In this document: positions 16,721 through 25,497 of the stretch, one piece after another
Layout of the letters: each line of letters starts with the position of its first letter
Position numbering within the stretch: the stretch's first letter is position 1
Origin: an uncultured Acetatifactor sp.
GTDB lineage: Bacteria > Bacillota > Clostridia > Lachnospirales > Lachnospiraceae
Assembly: GCA_948896875.1 (NCBI GenBank)
Contig: CAQUWW010000014.1
Coordinates: forward strand, 1-46,065
DNA length: 46,065 nt
Reading direction: 5' to 3'
Notes under the pieces: model-generated
Database searches by the model: none
Told to the model about the DNA's origin: nothing
Seen by the model: the letters and a program-made list of their open reading frames with translations, nothing else
Made by a program: the position numbers and the translations under genes

Positions 16721-17656
16721 CTAAGGGCGGGACGCCAGAAATGCCTCCATTTCCTCCGTCTTTCCGATATTCACAACGTTCACATCCCGGTTCATTTTCT
16801 TCAAGAATCCCGCCAGTGTCTTTCCCGGCCCAATCTCAATAAAAGTATCCACTCCGTCCGCCAGCATCCGCTCCATGGTCTCCCGCCATCTCACGGCGGA
16901 GGATACCTGTCTGGCCAAAAGAGATTTTATCTCATCACATTTCGTGACATAATCTGCTTCCACATTACAGATATACGGAATGACAGGATTGCTTACAGGA
17001 ATATCCTCCAGCTCCTTCGCCAGTTTTTCTCCTGCTTCTTCCAATAAACTGGAATGAAACGGGCCGCTGACCTTTAAGGGAATGCAGCGCTTTGCACCGG
17101 CTTCCTTCAATCTGGCGGAAGCCTCCCCAACAGCCTTTGCCTCCCCGGAAATCACAATCTGTCCCGGACAATTATCATTGGCTATGGATACAATTCCCGG
17201 CGTCTCTCTGCAGATAGTCCGGATGACATCCACCTCCAGTCCAAGTATGGCTGTCATGGCTCCGCCCACCGGATAAGCCTCCTGCATGAAAGTCCCACGC
17301 TGATAAATCAGCCAGAACAGCTGGGGAAGCGCAATGACCTTTGCCGCCGCCTGCGCGCCATACTCCCCAAGACTCAGTCCTGCGGCACAATCCGCCCTGA
17401 CACCTGCCTCCTCCAGCACTTTCAATATCGCCACCTCTGTGGTCAGCATGGCAATCTGGGTATATTGTGTCACGTTCAGGCTGTCATTCTCCGTAAAGCA
17501 GATCTCTCCCACGTCCAGACCTGCCGCTTCTCCTGCTATTGTATATATCTCCCTTGCCGTTTGAAAAGTATCGAAAAAATCTTTCCCCATGCCAGGGTAT
17601 TGCGCCCCCTGACCCGGAAACAAAAAGGCTGTCTTTCCCATCTTACTCTGTTCCAT
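16721..17656 (-). CDS. fabD: Malonyl-CoA:ACP transacylase
   Basis: This 311-residue acyltransferase loads malonate onto ACP. It shows FLFPGQGAQYPGMG, the nucleophile elbow GLSLGEY (Ser95) and the catalytic histidine in SGPFHSSLL. Length fits the family. A start five codons in (MGKTAFLFPG) is equally plausible. It lies between fabK and fabG. Confidence 0.96.
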   Translation of the reverse strand: MEQSKMGKTAFLFPGQGAQYPGMGKDFFDTFQTAREIYTIAGEAAGLDVGEICFTENDSLNVTQYTQIAMLTTEVAILKVLEEAGVRADCAAGLSLGEYGAQAAAKVIALPQLFWLIYQRGTFMQEAYPVGGAMTAILGLEVDVIRTICRETPGIVSIANDNCPGQIVISGEAKAVGEASARLKEAGAKRCIPLKVSGPFHSSLLEEAGEKLAKELEDIPVSNPVIPYICNVEADYVTKCDEIKSLLARQVSSAVRWRETMERMLADGVDTFIEIGPGKTLAGFLKKMNRDVNVVNIGKTEEMEAFLASRP

Positions 17657-17677
17657 CCTTTACTCTAAGCTGAACTC

Positions 17678-18607
17678 TCAATTCTCCAAAAGCTTCCCGC
17701 ATTCTTCCATCATCGCCAGGATGATGTCCTCGCAGGTCTGCTCTTTTTTGATCAGGCCCGCAATCTGGCCTGCCATCAAGGTGCCGTTTACCACATCTCC
17801 CTCCACCACTGCTTTCCGCAGAGCGCCAAGGGTAAGCTGTTCCAGTTCTTCAAAAGATGCGCCGGACTTTTCCAGCTTCAGATATTCCCTGGTCATATGG
17901 TTTCTGAGCTGGCGGACCGGGTGTCCGTGACTCATTCCCGTGACCTGGGAATCAATGTCCTTTGCGGCGAGAATCTTCTTCTTATAATTCTCATGCACGA
18001 CAGACTCCTTTGCAACTACAAAACGAGTCCCCAGCTGTACCGCATCCGCCCCCAGCATAAATGCTGCCGCCATGCCCCTGCCGTCCCCGATGCCGCCTGC
18101 CGCAATCACTGGAATTGTCACCGCATCCGCCACCTGGGGCACCAGTGTAAAGGTAGTGGCTGATCCGATGTGTCCGCCGGATTCCGTTCCCTCTGCTACC
18201 ACTGCGTCCGCTCCTCCGCGCTCCATCAGCTTTGCCATAGCCACACTGGCCACCACGGGAATGACTTTGACGCCGGCTTCTTTCCACATGGCCATGTATC
18301 TGCCCGGATTCCCCGCACCGGTAGTCACCGCACAGACTTTCTCCTCCGCGGCCACCTGGGCTATGGCTTCTGCTTCCGGGTTCATCAGCATGACATTCAC
18401 GCCGAATGGTTTCTGTGTCAGCTCTCTGCATTTTCGAATCTGTTCCCTCACAAATTCGGCCGGTGCGCCGCCTGCACCGATGATACCGAATCCTCCGGCC
18501 TCAGAGACAGCGGCGGCCAGATGATACTCGGCCACCCAGGCCATTCCTCCCTGAATCACGGGATATTTGATTCCCAAAAGTTCCGTTATCCTTGTCTTCC
18601 TGTCCAT
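17678..18607 (-). CDS. fabK: FMN-dependent enoyl-ACP reductase II
   Basis: This roughly 309-residue TIM-barrel flavoprotein of the nitronate monooxygenase/FabK family begins with KYPVIQGGMAWVAE. It carries the flavin-site strands PVIAAGGIGDGRGMAAAFMLGADAVQLGTRF and the HIGS loop. It does the last reduction of the cycle using NAD(P)H and FMN. FabK is the triclosan-insensitive alternative to FabI. The open frame begins at 18634. ATG 18607 with GAAAGG 7 nt upstream is preferred. Confidence 0.94.
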   Translation of the reverse strand: MDRKTRITELLGIKYPVIQGGMAWVAEYHLAAAVSEAGGFGIIGAGGAPAEFVREQIRKCRELTQKPFGVNVMLMNPEAEAIAQVAAEEKVCAVTTGAGNPGRYMAMWKEAGVKVIPVVASVAMAKLMERGGADAVVAEGTESGGHIGSATTFTLVPQVADAVTIPVIAAGGIGDGRGMAAAFMLGADAVQLGTRFVVAKESVVHENYKKKILAAKDIDSQVTGMSHGHPVRQLRNHMTREYLKLEKSGASFEELEQLTLGALRKAVVEGDVVNGTLMAGQIAGLIKKEQTCEDIILAMMEECGKLLEN

Positions 18608-18651
18608 ACCCATGCCTTTCCGCAGCCTTTCCATCCATCTATGTCTGCCAA

Positions 18652-18885
18652 TTACAGATCCACACCCTTATCGGTCAGATATTTCATCACATCGCCTACG
18701 GTGGCCAGCTTCTCCAGATCCTCGGAGGGAATCTCTGTACCGAATTCTTCCTCCAGGGCCATCACAAGCTCAAACAAATCCAGAGAGTCCGCGCCCAGGT
18801 CCTCCTTAAAGTCAGTATCCTCTGTGATCTCCACCCCTTCTACACTTAAATTTTCCTCGATCACTGCCTTTAACTTTTCTAACAT
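18652..18885 (-). CDS. acpP: Acyl carrier protein
   Basis: This 77-residue acidic protein carries the phosphopantetheine site GADSLDLFELVM (Ser34). It tethers growing acyl chains for the Fab enzymes encoded downstream. It is the first gene of the cluster. AAGGAGAG precedes the ATG, and the promoter region holds three FabT-type operators. Confidence 0.98.
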   Translation of the reverse strand: MLEKLKAVIEENLSVEGVEITEDTDFKEDLGADSLDLFELVMALEEEFGTEIPSEDLEKLATVGDVMKYLTDKGVDL

Positions 18886-18923
18886 TTTCTTTCTCTCCTT
18901 TGCCTTTTATTATGTAGTTTTCC

Positions 18924-18951
18924 ATTCTATGTCATATGGTTTGAAATTCAA
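18924..18951 (-). promoter_or_regulatory. Promoter of the acpP-fab cluster
   Basis: The -35 is TTGAAT (18946-18951) and the -10 is TAGAAT (18924-18929) with a 16-bp spacer. The -35 lies within operator box 1, so a bound repressor would block sigma. The leader to acpP is about 30 nt. Confidence 0.6.
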
Positions 18952-18984
18952 TTTATTTGATTATCAAATTATTTGAACTTCAAA
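18940..18984. promoter_or_regulatory. Three phased FabT-type operators upstream of acpP
   Basis: Three copies of TTTGA-N3-TCAAA occur: box 1 at 18940-18952 (last base mismatched), box 2 at 18956-18968 (perfect) and box 3 at 18972-18984 (perfect). Their centres are exactly 16 bp apart. The pattern matches the known FabT box of streptococci. A FabT-like gene is in the same cluster, so FabT is the likely ligand. Box 1 overlaps the acpP -35; boxes 2 and 3 lie upstream of it. Confidence 0.82.
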
Positions 18985-19061
18985 CTTTTATGATGATAAC
19001 TCTTTGCTTCGTAAAAGTCAATAGGAATCTGAAAATATTTCACAAAACATTCTCCCCCTTA

Positions 19062-19090
19062 TTGCGTAATACTCGTTTGTCATGTATCAT
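19062..19090 (+). promoter_or_regulatory. Probable promoter of the methionine sulfoxide reductase gene
   Basis: TTGCGT (19062-19067) and TATCAT (19085-19090) are separated by 17 bp. Transcription would begin near 19097, about 40 nt before the start codon. It diverges from the acpP promoter. Confidence 0.5.
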
Positions 19091-19136
19091 TATTCTAAAC
19101 TCTAATCAGAAAGCATTTCCGGAAAGGAAGAAAGCC

Positions 19137-19604
19137 ATGAAAAAACCTACCGATTATTCTTTCATTCTGGCGCAGCTGGAAGCCATCACAGACTCGGAGA
19201 AAGATACCATTGCCAATCTGGCCAATGCCTCCGCCGTACTCTATCTGAATCTGCCGGATATCAACTGGGCAGGCTTTTACCTGGTCCGCGGAAACCAGCT
19301 GGTTCTGGGGCCCTTTCAGGGCAAGCCGGCCTGCGTGCGCATTGACTTCGGCAGGGGTGTATGTGGGACAGCCGCCGCCACAGACACCACACAGCTGGTG
19401 GCCGATGTCCATGCATTTCCGGGGCATATCGCCTGCGACGGCGCCTCCAATTCGGAAATCGTTGTGCCTGTTCATCATCATGGGAAACTGGCGGCCGTCC
19501 TGGATATTGACAGCCCTGTTTTGAATCGTTTTCACGAAGAGGACCGCACAGGCCTGGAAGCCTGCGCGGCCTTATTGGAAAATGTCTGTGACTGGAATCT
19601 GTAA
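19137..19604 (+). CDS. msrC: Free methionine-(R)-sulfoxide reductase, GAF domain
   Basis: This 155-residue single GAF-domain protein reduces free L-methionine-(R)-sulfoxide. Three cysteines at 66, 76 and 100 (PACVRI, RGVCGT, HIACDG) reproduce the 10- and 24-residue spacing of E. coli Cys84, Cys94 and Cys118, which form the redox site. The open frame extends back to 18957 through the operators. ATG 19137 with GGAAAGGAAG upstream is clearly the start. Divergent from acpP. Confidence 0.92.
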   Translation: MKKPTDYSFILAQLEAITDSEKDTIANLANASAVLYLNLPDINWAGFYLVRGNQLVLGPFQGKPACVRIDFGRGVCGTAAATDTTQLVADVHAFPGHIACDGASNSEIVVPVHHHGKLAAVLDIDSPVLNRFHEEDRTGLEACAALLENVCDWNL

Positions 19605-19629
19605 ATCTTTGCTCTTTACTGTATGTATG

Positions 19630-20163
19630 CTATACCTCTTCATCCAGAAAAGCCTTCGAGCCGGTAGCGCCCTTCTGGCCCTGGTATTTGCCATTGTATG
19701 GCTTTAACGCCGTGGCATCCATCCGGGAGAATACCAGCTGTCCCACTCTGCGCCCGGCTTTCAGCTCGATGGCACATCGGTTCACATTGTACAGCTCCAG
19801 CGTAATCTCCCCTTTGAAGCCGGGATCCACCCATCCGGCATTCTGGATAAAAAGCCCCATTCTTCCCAGGGAGCTCCGCCCCTCCACAAAGGCAGTCAGA
19901 TCATCCGGCAGCTCGAAATACTCCATGGTGGTGGCAAGGACAAACTGATTCGGCAACAGTACATAGGTATCGCTCTCTATGGTCTTATATTTGATTTCCT
20001 TATCCAAAGTGATGATCCCCGTGGGCGAATCCTCCACGATACTGAAAGTATTCCCCAGGCGGATGTCCACGCTTGCCGGCTGGACCTGATCCCTCTCCAT
20101 CGGAGTGATTTTCAGCGCGCCGCTTTCCAGCATTCTGAATATTGTTCCATCTGATAGTACCAT
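19630..20163 (-). CDS. dcd: dCTP deaminase
   Basis: This 177-residue trimeric dUTPase-fold protein contains QPASVDIRLG, VEGRSSLGRMGLFIQNAGWVDPGFKGEITLELYN and QLVFSRMD. These are characteristic of Dcd, which makes dUTP (or dUMP) from dCTP for thymidylate synthesis. The AGW-D-GF-G segment resembles bifunctional dCTP deaminase/dUTPase enzymes more than the E. coli form, so bifunctionality is possible but not shown. A GGGAGGAAC site precedes the start. Confidence 0.93.
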   Translation of the reverse strand: MVLSDGTIFRMLESGALKITPMERDQVQPASVDIRLGNTFSIVEDSPTGIITLDKEIKYKTIESDTYVLLPNQFVLATTMEYFELPDDLTAFVEGRSSLGRMGLFIQNAGWVDPGFKGEITLELYNVNRCAIELKAGRRVGQLVFSRMDATALKPYNGKYQGQKGATGSKAFLDEEV

Positions 20164-20336
20164 TTTCTGTTCCTCCCGACCTCATACCAGACAGGCGAAA
20201 ATTCTTATCACCCACCCGCATTTTATTTCGTTATCCTGTTTAAATAAGTGACAAAAATTCGATACAACAATCCGTTGCAATGAATGAAGTTATTCCTCCA
20301 AAAGATATCCAAGACGTTCCGGCTGATACTGTGTCC

Positions 20337-20365
20337 ATGATAACATAGTTTTCCATCCTGCACAA
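20337..20365 (-). promoter_or_regulatory. Candidate promoter of dcd
   Basis: TTGTGC (20360-20365) and TATCAT (20337-20342) are separated by 17 bp, giving a leader of about 165 nt. The rest of the 275-bp gap shows no gene or terminator that I trust. A 60-codon minus-strand frame (20240-20422) lacks a convincing ribosome site. Confidence 0.4.
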
Positions 20366-20438
20366 GTATTTCCTGTTTTTGTAAAGCAATTGCCTCCCTG
20401 CCTCGCCTCCGTCGGCCTTCACTTCAGAAATAATCTCC

Positions 20439-22934
20439 TCACTCCCCGACCTGCACCTTAAACCGCCCCTCTTCCGCTGTCAACGTGCAGCTTCCGCCAT
20501 TTTTCAGTGCCCCGAACAATATCTCATCCACCAGCAGCGGCTTGATCTCCCCCTGGATCACACGCTCTATCTCCCTGGCGCCGAACTCCCTGCTGATTCC
20601 TTTCTCCTTCACCAGATTCCCGGCCTTTGCGTCGGCGGTCAGCACCACATTCTTCCGGGCAAGCAGCTGCTGCAGTTCGCTCAGCTTCTTGTCCGCAATC
20701 TGCTCCGCCATTTTCTCAGTCATGCCGTTGAATACCACAATCCGGCTCAGGCGATTTCGAAATTCCGGCTGGAAAATCCGCTTTACCTCCTCCAGAATCA
20801 CATCCGCTTTCACATCCTCCCCCTGAAATCCGATTCCCGGTTTCCCAATCCGGCTTGCCCCGGCATTGGACGTCATAATGATGATCACATTCCGGAAATC
20901 CGCCTTTCTGCCCTGGTTATCCGTCAGCGTGGCATAATCCATGATCTGGAGCAGCAAATTATAAATATCCGGATGTGCCTTTTCTATCTCGTCCAGTAAA
21001 AGCACCGCGTGAGGATTTTTACGAATTTCTTCCGTGAGCAGACCTCCTTCTTCATAGCCCACATATCCGGCCGGCGCACCGATGAATTTTGCCACCGCAT
21101 GCTTTTCCTCATACTCGCTCATATCAAAACGAATCAGGCTGATTCCCAGCTCCCGGGCCAGACTTTTCGCTATTTCTGTCTTGCCCACGCCGGTGGGACC
21201 CACAAACAGCAGACTGGCCAGCGGTTTTCCTTCTTCCAGAAGTCCCGCCCTTGAAAATTTAACGGCATTCACCACCTGAGAGACCGCTTCCTCCTGGCCG
21301 TATACCTGTCTTAGCATCCGTTCCTCCAGAGTCGCCAGAGCTTCCGTCTCGTCGCGCTCCACTGTCTGTTTTGGAATGTGACAGGTTTTAGACAATATAT
21401 CATCAATCAGATTTTTGTCCACAGTTGTCGCCCCCGCCTCCCGGGAGTGCATCCGGCACCACGCCCCCGCCTCGTCAATCAGATCTATCGCTTTATCCGG
21501 CAGACAGCGCTCTCTAATGTACTTCGCACTCATCTCCGCCGCGTATTCCAATACCCCTTCCGCATAAACCACATTGTGAAAATCTTCGTACTTTTCCCGA
21601 AGTCCCTCCAGTATCCGAAGGGTATCCTGCACATCCGGCTCGCTGATTTCCACGTTCTGGAACCGTCTGACCAGACTTTTGCTTCTCTCAAAATGCTTTT
21701 TGTACTCTTCATATGTGGTGGCTCCAATAAAACGGATATGTCCCGCCGCCAGATATGGCTTCAGCATGTTCGAGATGTCAAAATTACCCCCGTTCACCGC
21801 GCCGGCTCCCACAATCGTATGGATTTCATCCATGTAAATAATCGGCTTCTCCTGACGGCTCAGGCTGTCCATAACCCGTTTGAAACGCTTTTCGAAATCT
21901 CCTCTGTACTGCGTTCCCGCCAGCAGACTGCCCAGATCCAGAGAAAAAATTTTGGCTCCCTTCAGCGGCTCAGGAACATCGCCTCTCTCCAGCAGCCTGG
22001 CCAGGCCGTAGGTGATGGCAGTCTTGCCCACGCCGGGTTCTCCGATATGCAGAGGATTGTTTTTCTCCCTGCGGCAGAGAATCTGCATGGTCCGCTCCAG
22101 CTCATCCCTGCGGCCGATCAAAGGATTGACATCCTGCAGAGCCTCGTTCAGGCAGACCGCATACTGCCGCCAGAACGAATCCCGTCTTTTTGCAGCAGGC
22201 TCGTCAGTCTCCCTGTCTGTCTCCGCATCCTGGAATTCCCCTTCTTCGCTGTCAATCTCCTCATCTCCATATTCGTCCTCTTCCGTACCGGTCTGTTCCT
22301 CCCATTCCTCGGCCCGGGTGTCCTCTCCGTTCCGAAGCTTTCCACCCTCTCCTCTGTCTCTCCGGCGTCCGCTCCCGTCATCGCCTTCCTGCCTTCCCCC
22401 TTCTCCTCTTTCTCCCCGGCGTCCATCTTTCTCAACGCCTTTTTGTTTTCCACTTCCTACCGCTCCAAAACCTGTGCCTGCTCTTTCCTCTGCCAGCTCT
22501 TCGGCGAGAATACTCATCTCCTGCAGAAGGTCCGCATGCTCCACCCCCTGCAGCCTCATATAATAAACCGCATAGCTTTCTTCCAGTCTGTACAATGCAT
22601 GTACCATATGGGGTAATTCCACCATGGGTTTCCCGCTGTTCCCCGCGCTCTCCCACGCATACGTCAGCAAATCGTTCATACCCTGAGACAGAAGGGGTTC
22701 CCCTTCGCCTTCTTCTTTCCCGGGCTCCATATACTCGTCCAGATAGGCCTTCAGCTGCTTCGAAAGTGTTTCCACATCCCCGCCACAGTTTTCAAAGGCC
22801 AGAGCAAATCTGTCATTCTGACAAATCACATACAGCATGCATTCCGGCGTCACATAGGCATACCCTGCGTCCTTCGCCATGGCAAACATCCTGTTGACAA
22901 TTTCCGCCACCTCTACTGATACATACATATTCAC
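20439..22934 (-). CDS. clpA: ATP-dependent Clp protease ATPase subunit ClpA
   Basis: This 831-residue double-ring AAA+ unfoldase has an N-domain (about 1-150) and a very charged linker (about 158-262, runs of R/G/E/D). D1 carries Walker A GEPGVGKT near 297 and Walker B IYMDEIHTIVGAG. D2 carries Walker A GPTGVGKT near 578 and LLLDEIEKAH. The IGF tripeptide in KPGIGFQGED (about 700) matches the ClpP-docking loop. It unfolds substrates for ClpP. It overlaps clpS by 4 bp, so it is ClpA rather than ClpC. The N-domain to D1 linker is much longer than in E. coli ClpA. Confidence 0.92.
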   Translation of the reverse strand: MNMYVSVEVAEIVNRMFAMAKDAGYAYVTPECMLYVICQNDRFALAFENCGGDVETLSKQLKAYLDEYMEPGKEEGEGEPLLSQGMNDLLTYAWESAGNSGKPMVELPHMVHALYRLEESYAVYYMRLQGVEHADLLQEMSILAEELAEERAGTGFGAVGSGKQKGVEKDGRRGERGEGGRQEGDDGSGRRRDRGEGGKLRNGEDTRAEEWEEQTGTEEDEYGDEEIDSEEGEFQDAETDRETDEPAAKRRDSFWRQYAVCLNEALQDVNPLIGRRDELERTMQILCRREKNNPLHIGEPGVGKTAITYGLARLLERGDVPEPLKGAKIFSLDLGSLLAGTQYRGDFEKRFKRVMDSLSRQEKPIIYMDEIHTIVGAGAVNGGNFDISNMLKPYLAAGHIRFIGATTYEEYKKHFERSKSLVRRFQNVEISEPDVQDTLRILEGLREKYEDFHNVVYAEGVLEYAAEMSAKYIRERCLPDKAIDLIDEAGAWCRMHSREAGATTVDKNLIDDILSKTCHIPKQTVERDETEALATLEERMLRQVYGQEEAVSQVVNAVKFSRAGLLEEGKPLASLLFVGPTGVGKTEIAKSLARELGISLIRFDMSEYEEKHAVAKFIGAPAGYVGYEEGGLLTEEIRKNPHAVLLLDEIEKAHPDIYNLLLQIMDYATLTDNQGRKADFRNVIIIMTSNAGASRIGKPGIGFQGEDVKADVILEEVKRIFQPEFRNRLSRIVVFNGMTEKMAEQIADKKLSELQQLLARKNVVLTADAKAGNLVKEKGISREFGAREIERVIQGEIKPLLVDEILFGALKNGGSCTLTAEEGRFKVQVGE

Positions 22935-23230
22935 GCCTCCTCCACCGTCATGCGAAAGGGAAAGCCCTCCTCTCTCGCCCGCGCCGTTGCCTGATGTACC
23001 TTCGTGACAGCAATATCATAAGGATAACTCCCCACCGCCGCCCTGCCGCTTTCATGCACCGTCAGCATCAGGCGCTGCGCCTCCATTGGCTCCTTATGAA
23101 AAATATCCATCAAAATCTCCACCACAAATTCCATGGAGGTGAAATCGTCATTGTGCATGATAACCCGGTAGTGTCTGGGTTCTCTGATGTCTATTCTCGT
23201 CTTTTCTCTCGTTTCTCCCTGTACCGCCAT
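22931..23230 (-). CDS. clpS: ClpS, adaptor for ClpA
   Basis: This 99-residue protein has the ClpS core RHYRVIMHNDDFTSMEFVVEIL, MLTVHESGRAAVGSYPYDIAVTKV. It includes the NDD loop and the histidine that recognise N-terminal hydrophobic residues (N-degrons) in well-studied homologues. It delivers substrates to ClpA. An AGAGGAAGAG site precedes the start, and its end overlaps clpA (ATGA). ClpS is uncommon in Bacillota. Confidence 0.93.
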   Translation of the reverse strand: MAVQGETREKTRIDIREPRHYRVIMHNDDFTSMEFVVEILMDIFHKEPMEAQRLMLTVHESGRAAVGSYPYDIAVTKVHQATARAREEGFPFRMTVEEA

Positions 23231-23264
23231 ATTCTCTTCCTCTAAAACGGGGACCTGCCGCTTA

Positions 23265-25382
23265 TTACAGCATCATCCGCCCTTCCATATCGTCATAATT
23301 CATGATTTTCACACCGCCGTCTTTCATTTTCAATGTCACAGGACCATAGCTGCCGCATTTTTCCGGGTCTGTGTAAATCACTTCCCCAATTGGGAACAAT
23401 TCCTCCTCCGAAAAATCCTCCCAGCTTTCCTTTGTGATCACCTGGGAAATCAGTATATAGGGTTCGAAGCCTCCATACTGCTTTTTCCTTTCCGTGGAAG
23501 CATATAAAATAATGGATTTCTCCGAGTCAGGATTGGTCCCCTGGCTGTGCAGCAGGGACAACTCTTCCCACCCGTCATAGATGGTCATTGCCATCTGTCT
23601 TTCTCTCCCTGTGGCATCCTTCCCTTTCAGGACAATGGCCTTCGCATTCCCGCAGCTTTTTTCAGTCACTTCCGTACCATTGTCCGGAAAGCCGTAAGAC
23701 CCAAGTGTCAGAGACACGGGCGCCTTGTGCAGTCTCAGCTTATCCGCCCGCAAAATGCCGTAAGGTACTGTAAAATCCGCCAGATTCACTGCCTGTATCC
23801 AATGGCACTCCTTATCCAGTGTATAATTAAAAAACTGCCTCCGATACAGCACATCATCTTTTTGGCCGCGCCAAAAAGTCACATTTGCCTTTCCAATCCC
23901 ATCCGGCTTTCCGGTCATTCCGCTATCTGCCTGTATCGCTTCGTCCTGCAACACATACTGCTGCGCTTCCACCCGGGGAGCAACATTTCCCGACGCCGCG
24001 CCGCATCCCGCAGGCACCGCCTCCCAGGGATATTTTGTATTGTAGCAAAGCTTGGAATAATTCCACATACCATGCTCGTCTCCAGGCTGTTTTACCACCT
24101 TTCCGGTGCGAAGAATGGTTTCCCCGTTGGCCTGATGGTTGGAGAAGCAAAGCGCCGGGCCGTCCAGACATGTCACTTTCACCTCCCGCTCCCCCAGCTT
24201 CTCCCAGGTACCGTTGTTCTCCCGGGCGGTCCAAAAAGGATGATCCGCGGGAAGATGCAGGCACAGGAAAGCTTTTCCCAGCCAGAAAGGAGATTCCGCA
24301 CAGGAATAGCCCTGCACCAGCGGAGAAAACTGGCCGTAAAATCCCAGCGTTGGAATTCCCTGATACAGGAAATCCTCCCTCCCCAGAAACTGCATCAGCG
24401 AACCGGAAGCAATTCTCCTTGCTCTGCCCGGATCCGCCTTGCCTTCCGGCAGAATCAGATTACCTTCAAAAGCGCTGGTGGCCGCATTGCGGTAGATATT
24501 GCTGCGGCCCCACATATTGGTCCAGCCGTCCCGATCAAAGAAATCTCCGTAGGTCTCCATTAATTTGTTGGAATTCTCCTCGAACCTTTTCGCAATCCAG
24601 GGCTCATTCTCATACCCGTACCACAGATTCCAGATAGGGGCGTACACATTGAAGGCCCAGCAGGAATAGTAGTCAAAAGAATGGCCGTCTCTGTACCAGC
24701 CGTCCCCTGCGTAATAATTTAGAATGGCCTGGGCATGGTCCCGCATAATATCTTTCTGAATCGGATATCCCTCCATGGACAAAAACGCCATATCCAGCAT
24801 ATTGAACAGACGCCAGTTTTGCGGTACCGTTCCGGCATGGGCATAACTATCCAGAAATGCCGCAATCCTGTCTTTCTCCTGCTTCGTATATGTATCCCAA
24901 ATCTGCTCCCTGCTGACCCACAGACAGATGACCAACGCACTGGTCTCCACAGTCTGCTGAAAAGTCCGGTAAGGATCCTTGTGGCCGGCAATTTCCTGCT
25001 GATCCTCATATGTCCCCACATAAAGTGAGTCTCCTCTGGTACACACCCGAAGCACCTGGTTCCTGTAATATTCCGCACAGGAATACCCGCAGACAGTCAG
25101 CTTAGGCCGATTTGCTATCAACGGTGCGGCGATAAAAAAAGAGCGGGCCAATCCCTCGAACACCTCTGCGGTCCGTTGAATTGCCTGGGCCTCCTCGGAA
25201 TCCTTCAAATGAGGATAGGTGATCTCCGTCTCCTTTCTGGGCATCACTACCGGCTGTTCGAAATCGGCTATATTCTGAAAGATTCCCTCTAACATATATA
25301 TGCCGGCCTCCAGCCAGCTTTCCCTGGTCAGTCCGGTGTAGGGGCTGATTCTGTAATCTAAAGTTTTCGGTTGAAATTTCAT
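23265..25382 (-). CDS. DUF2264 family protein
   Basis: This roughly 705-residue protein has no signal peptide. The N-terminal 400 residues are rich in tryptophan and tyrosine motifs (AGDGWYRDGHSFDYYSCWAFNVYAPIWNLWYG) consistent with an alpha/alpha barrel. A beta-rich C-terminal half follows. This matches my recollection of DUF2264 (PF10022), thought to be related to carbohydrate-active enzymes but without an assigned reaction. The frame extends to 25442. ATG 25382 preceded by GGAGAAACG is preferred. It lies 34 bp before clpS on the same strand. Confidence 0.75.
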   Translation of the reverse strand: MKFQPKTLDYRISPYTGLTRESWLEAGIYMLEGIFQNIADFEQPVVMPRKETEITYPHLKDSEEAQAIQRTAEVFEGLARSFFIAAPLIANRPKLTVCGYSCAEYYRNQVLRVCTRGDSLYVGTYEDQQEIAGHKDPYRTFQQTVETSALVICLWVSREQIWDTYTKQEKDRIAAFLDSYAHAGTVPQNWRLFNMLDMAFLSMEGYPIQKDIMRDHAQAILNYYAGDGWYRDGHSFDYYSCWAFNVYAPIWNLWYGYENEPWIAKRFEENSNKLMETYGDFFDRDGWTNMWGRSNIYRNAATSAFEGNLILPEGKADPGRARRIASGSLMQFLGREDFLYQGIPTLGFYGQFSPLVQGYSCAESPFWLGKAFLCLHLPADHPFWTARENNGTWEKLGEREVKVTCLDGPALCFSNHQANGETILRTGKVVKQPGDEHGMWNYSKLCYNTKYPWEAVPAGCGAASGNVAPRVEAQQYVLQDEAIQADSGMTGKPDGIGKANVTFWRGQKDDVLYRRQFFNYTLDKECHWIQAVNLADFTVPYGILRADKLRLHKAPVSLTLGSYGFPDNGTEVTEKSCGNAKAIVLKGKDATGRERQMAMTIYDGWEELSLLHSQGTNPDSEKSIILYASTERKKQYGGFEPYILISQVITKESWEDFSEEELFPIGEVIYTDPEKCGSYGPVTLKMKDGGVKIMNYDDMEGRMML

Positions 25383-25455
25383 TTCCGTTTCTCCTCTTCT
25401 TCCCACAAACGATCCCTTTTGCTTTATAGGCCACCAACGCATTGTTGTCAGGCAA

Positions 25456-25484
25456 AGTATACCATGTTATTGTTCCTTCGGCAA
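25456..25484 (-). promoter_or_regulatory. Promoter of the DUF2264-clpS-clpA run
   Basis: TTGCCG (25479-25484) and TATACT (25456-25461) are separated by 17 bp. It leaves a leader of about 65 nt before ATG 25382. The MITE-like insertion lies just upstream, between this and the divergent promoter at 25676. Confidence 0.65.
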
Positions 25485-25497
25485 CCACCGTGAAGCG

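Noticed and set aside
20240..20422. 60-codon minus-strand frame between clpA and dcd
   Set aside because: The candidate dcd promoter lies in it and no good ribosome site precedes any start.
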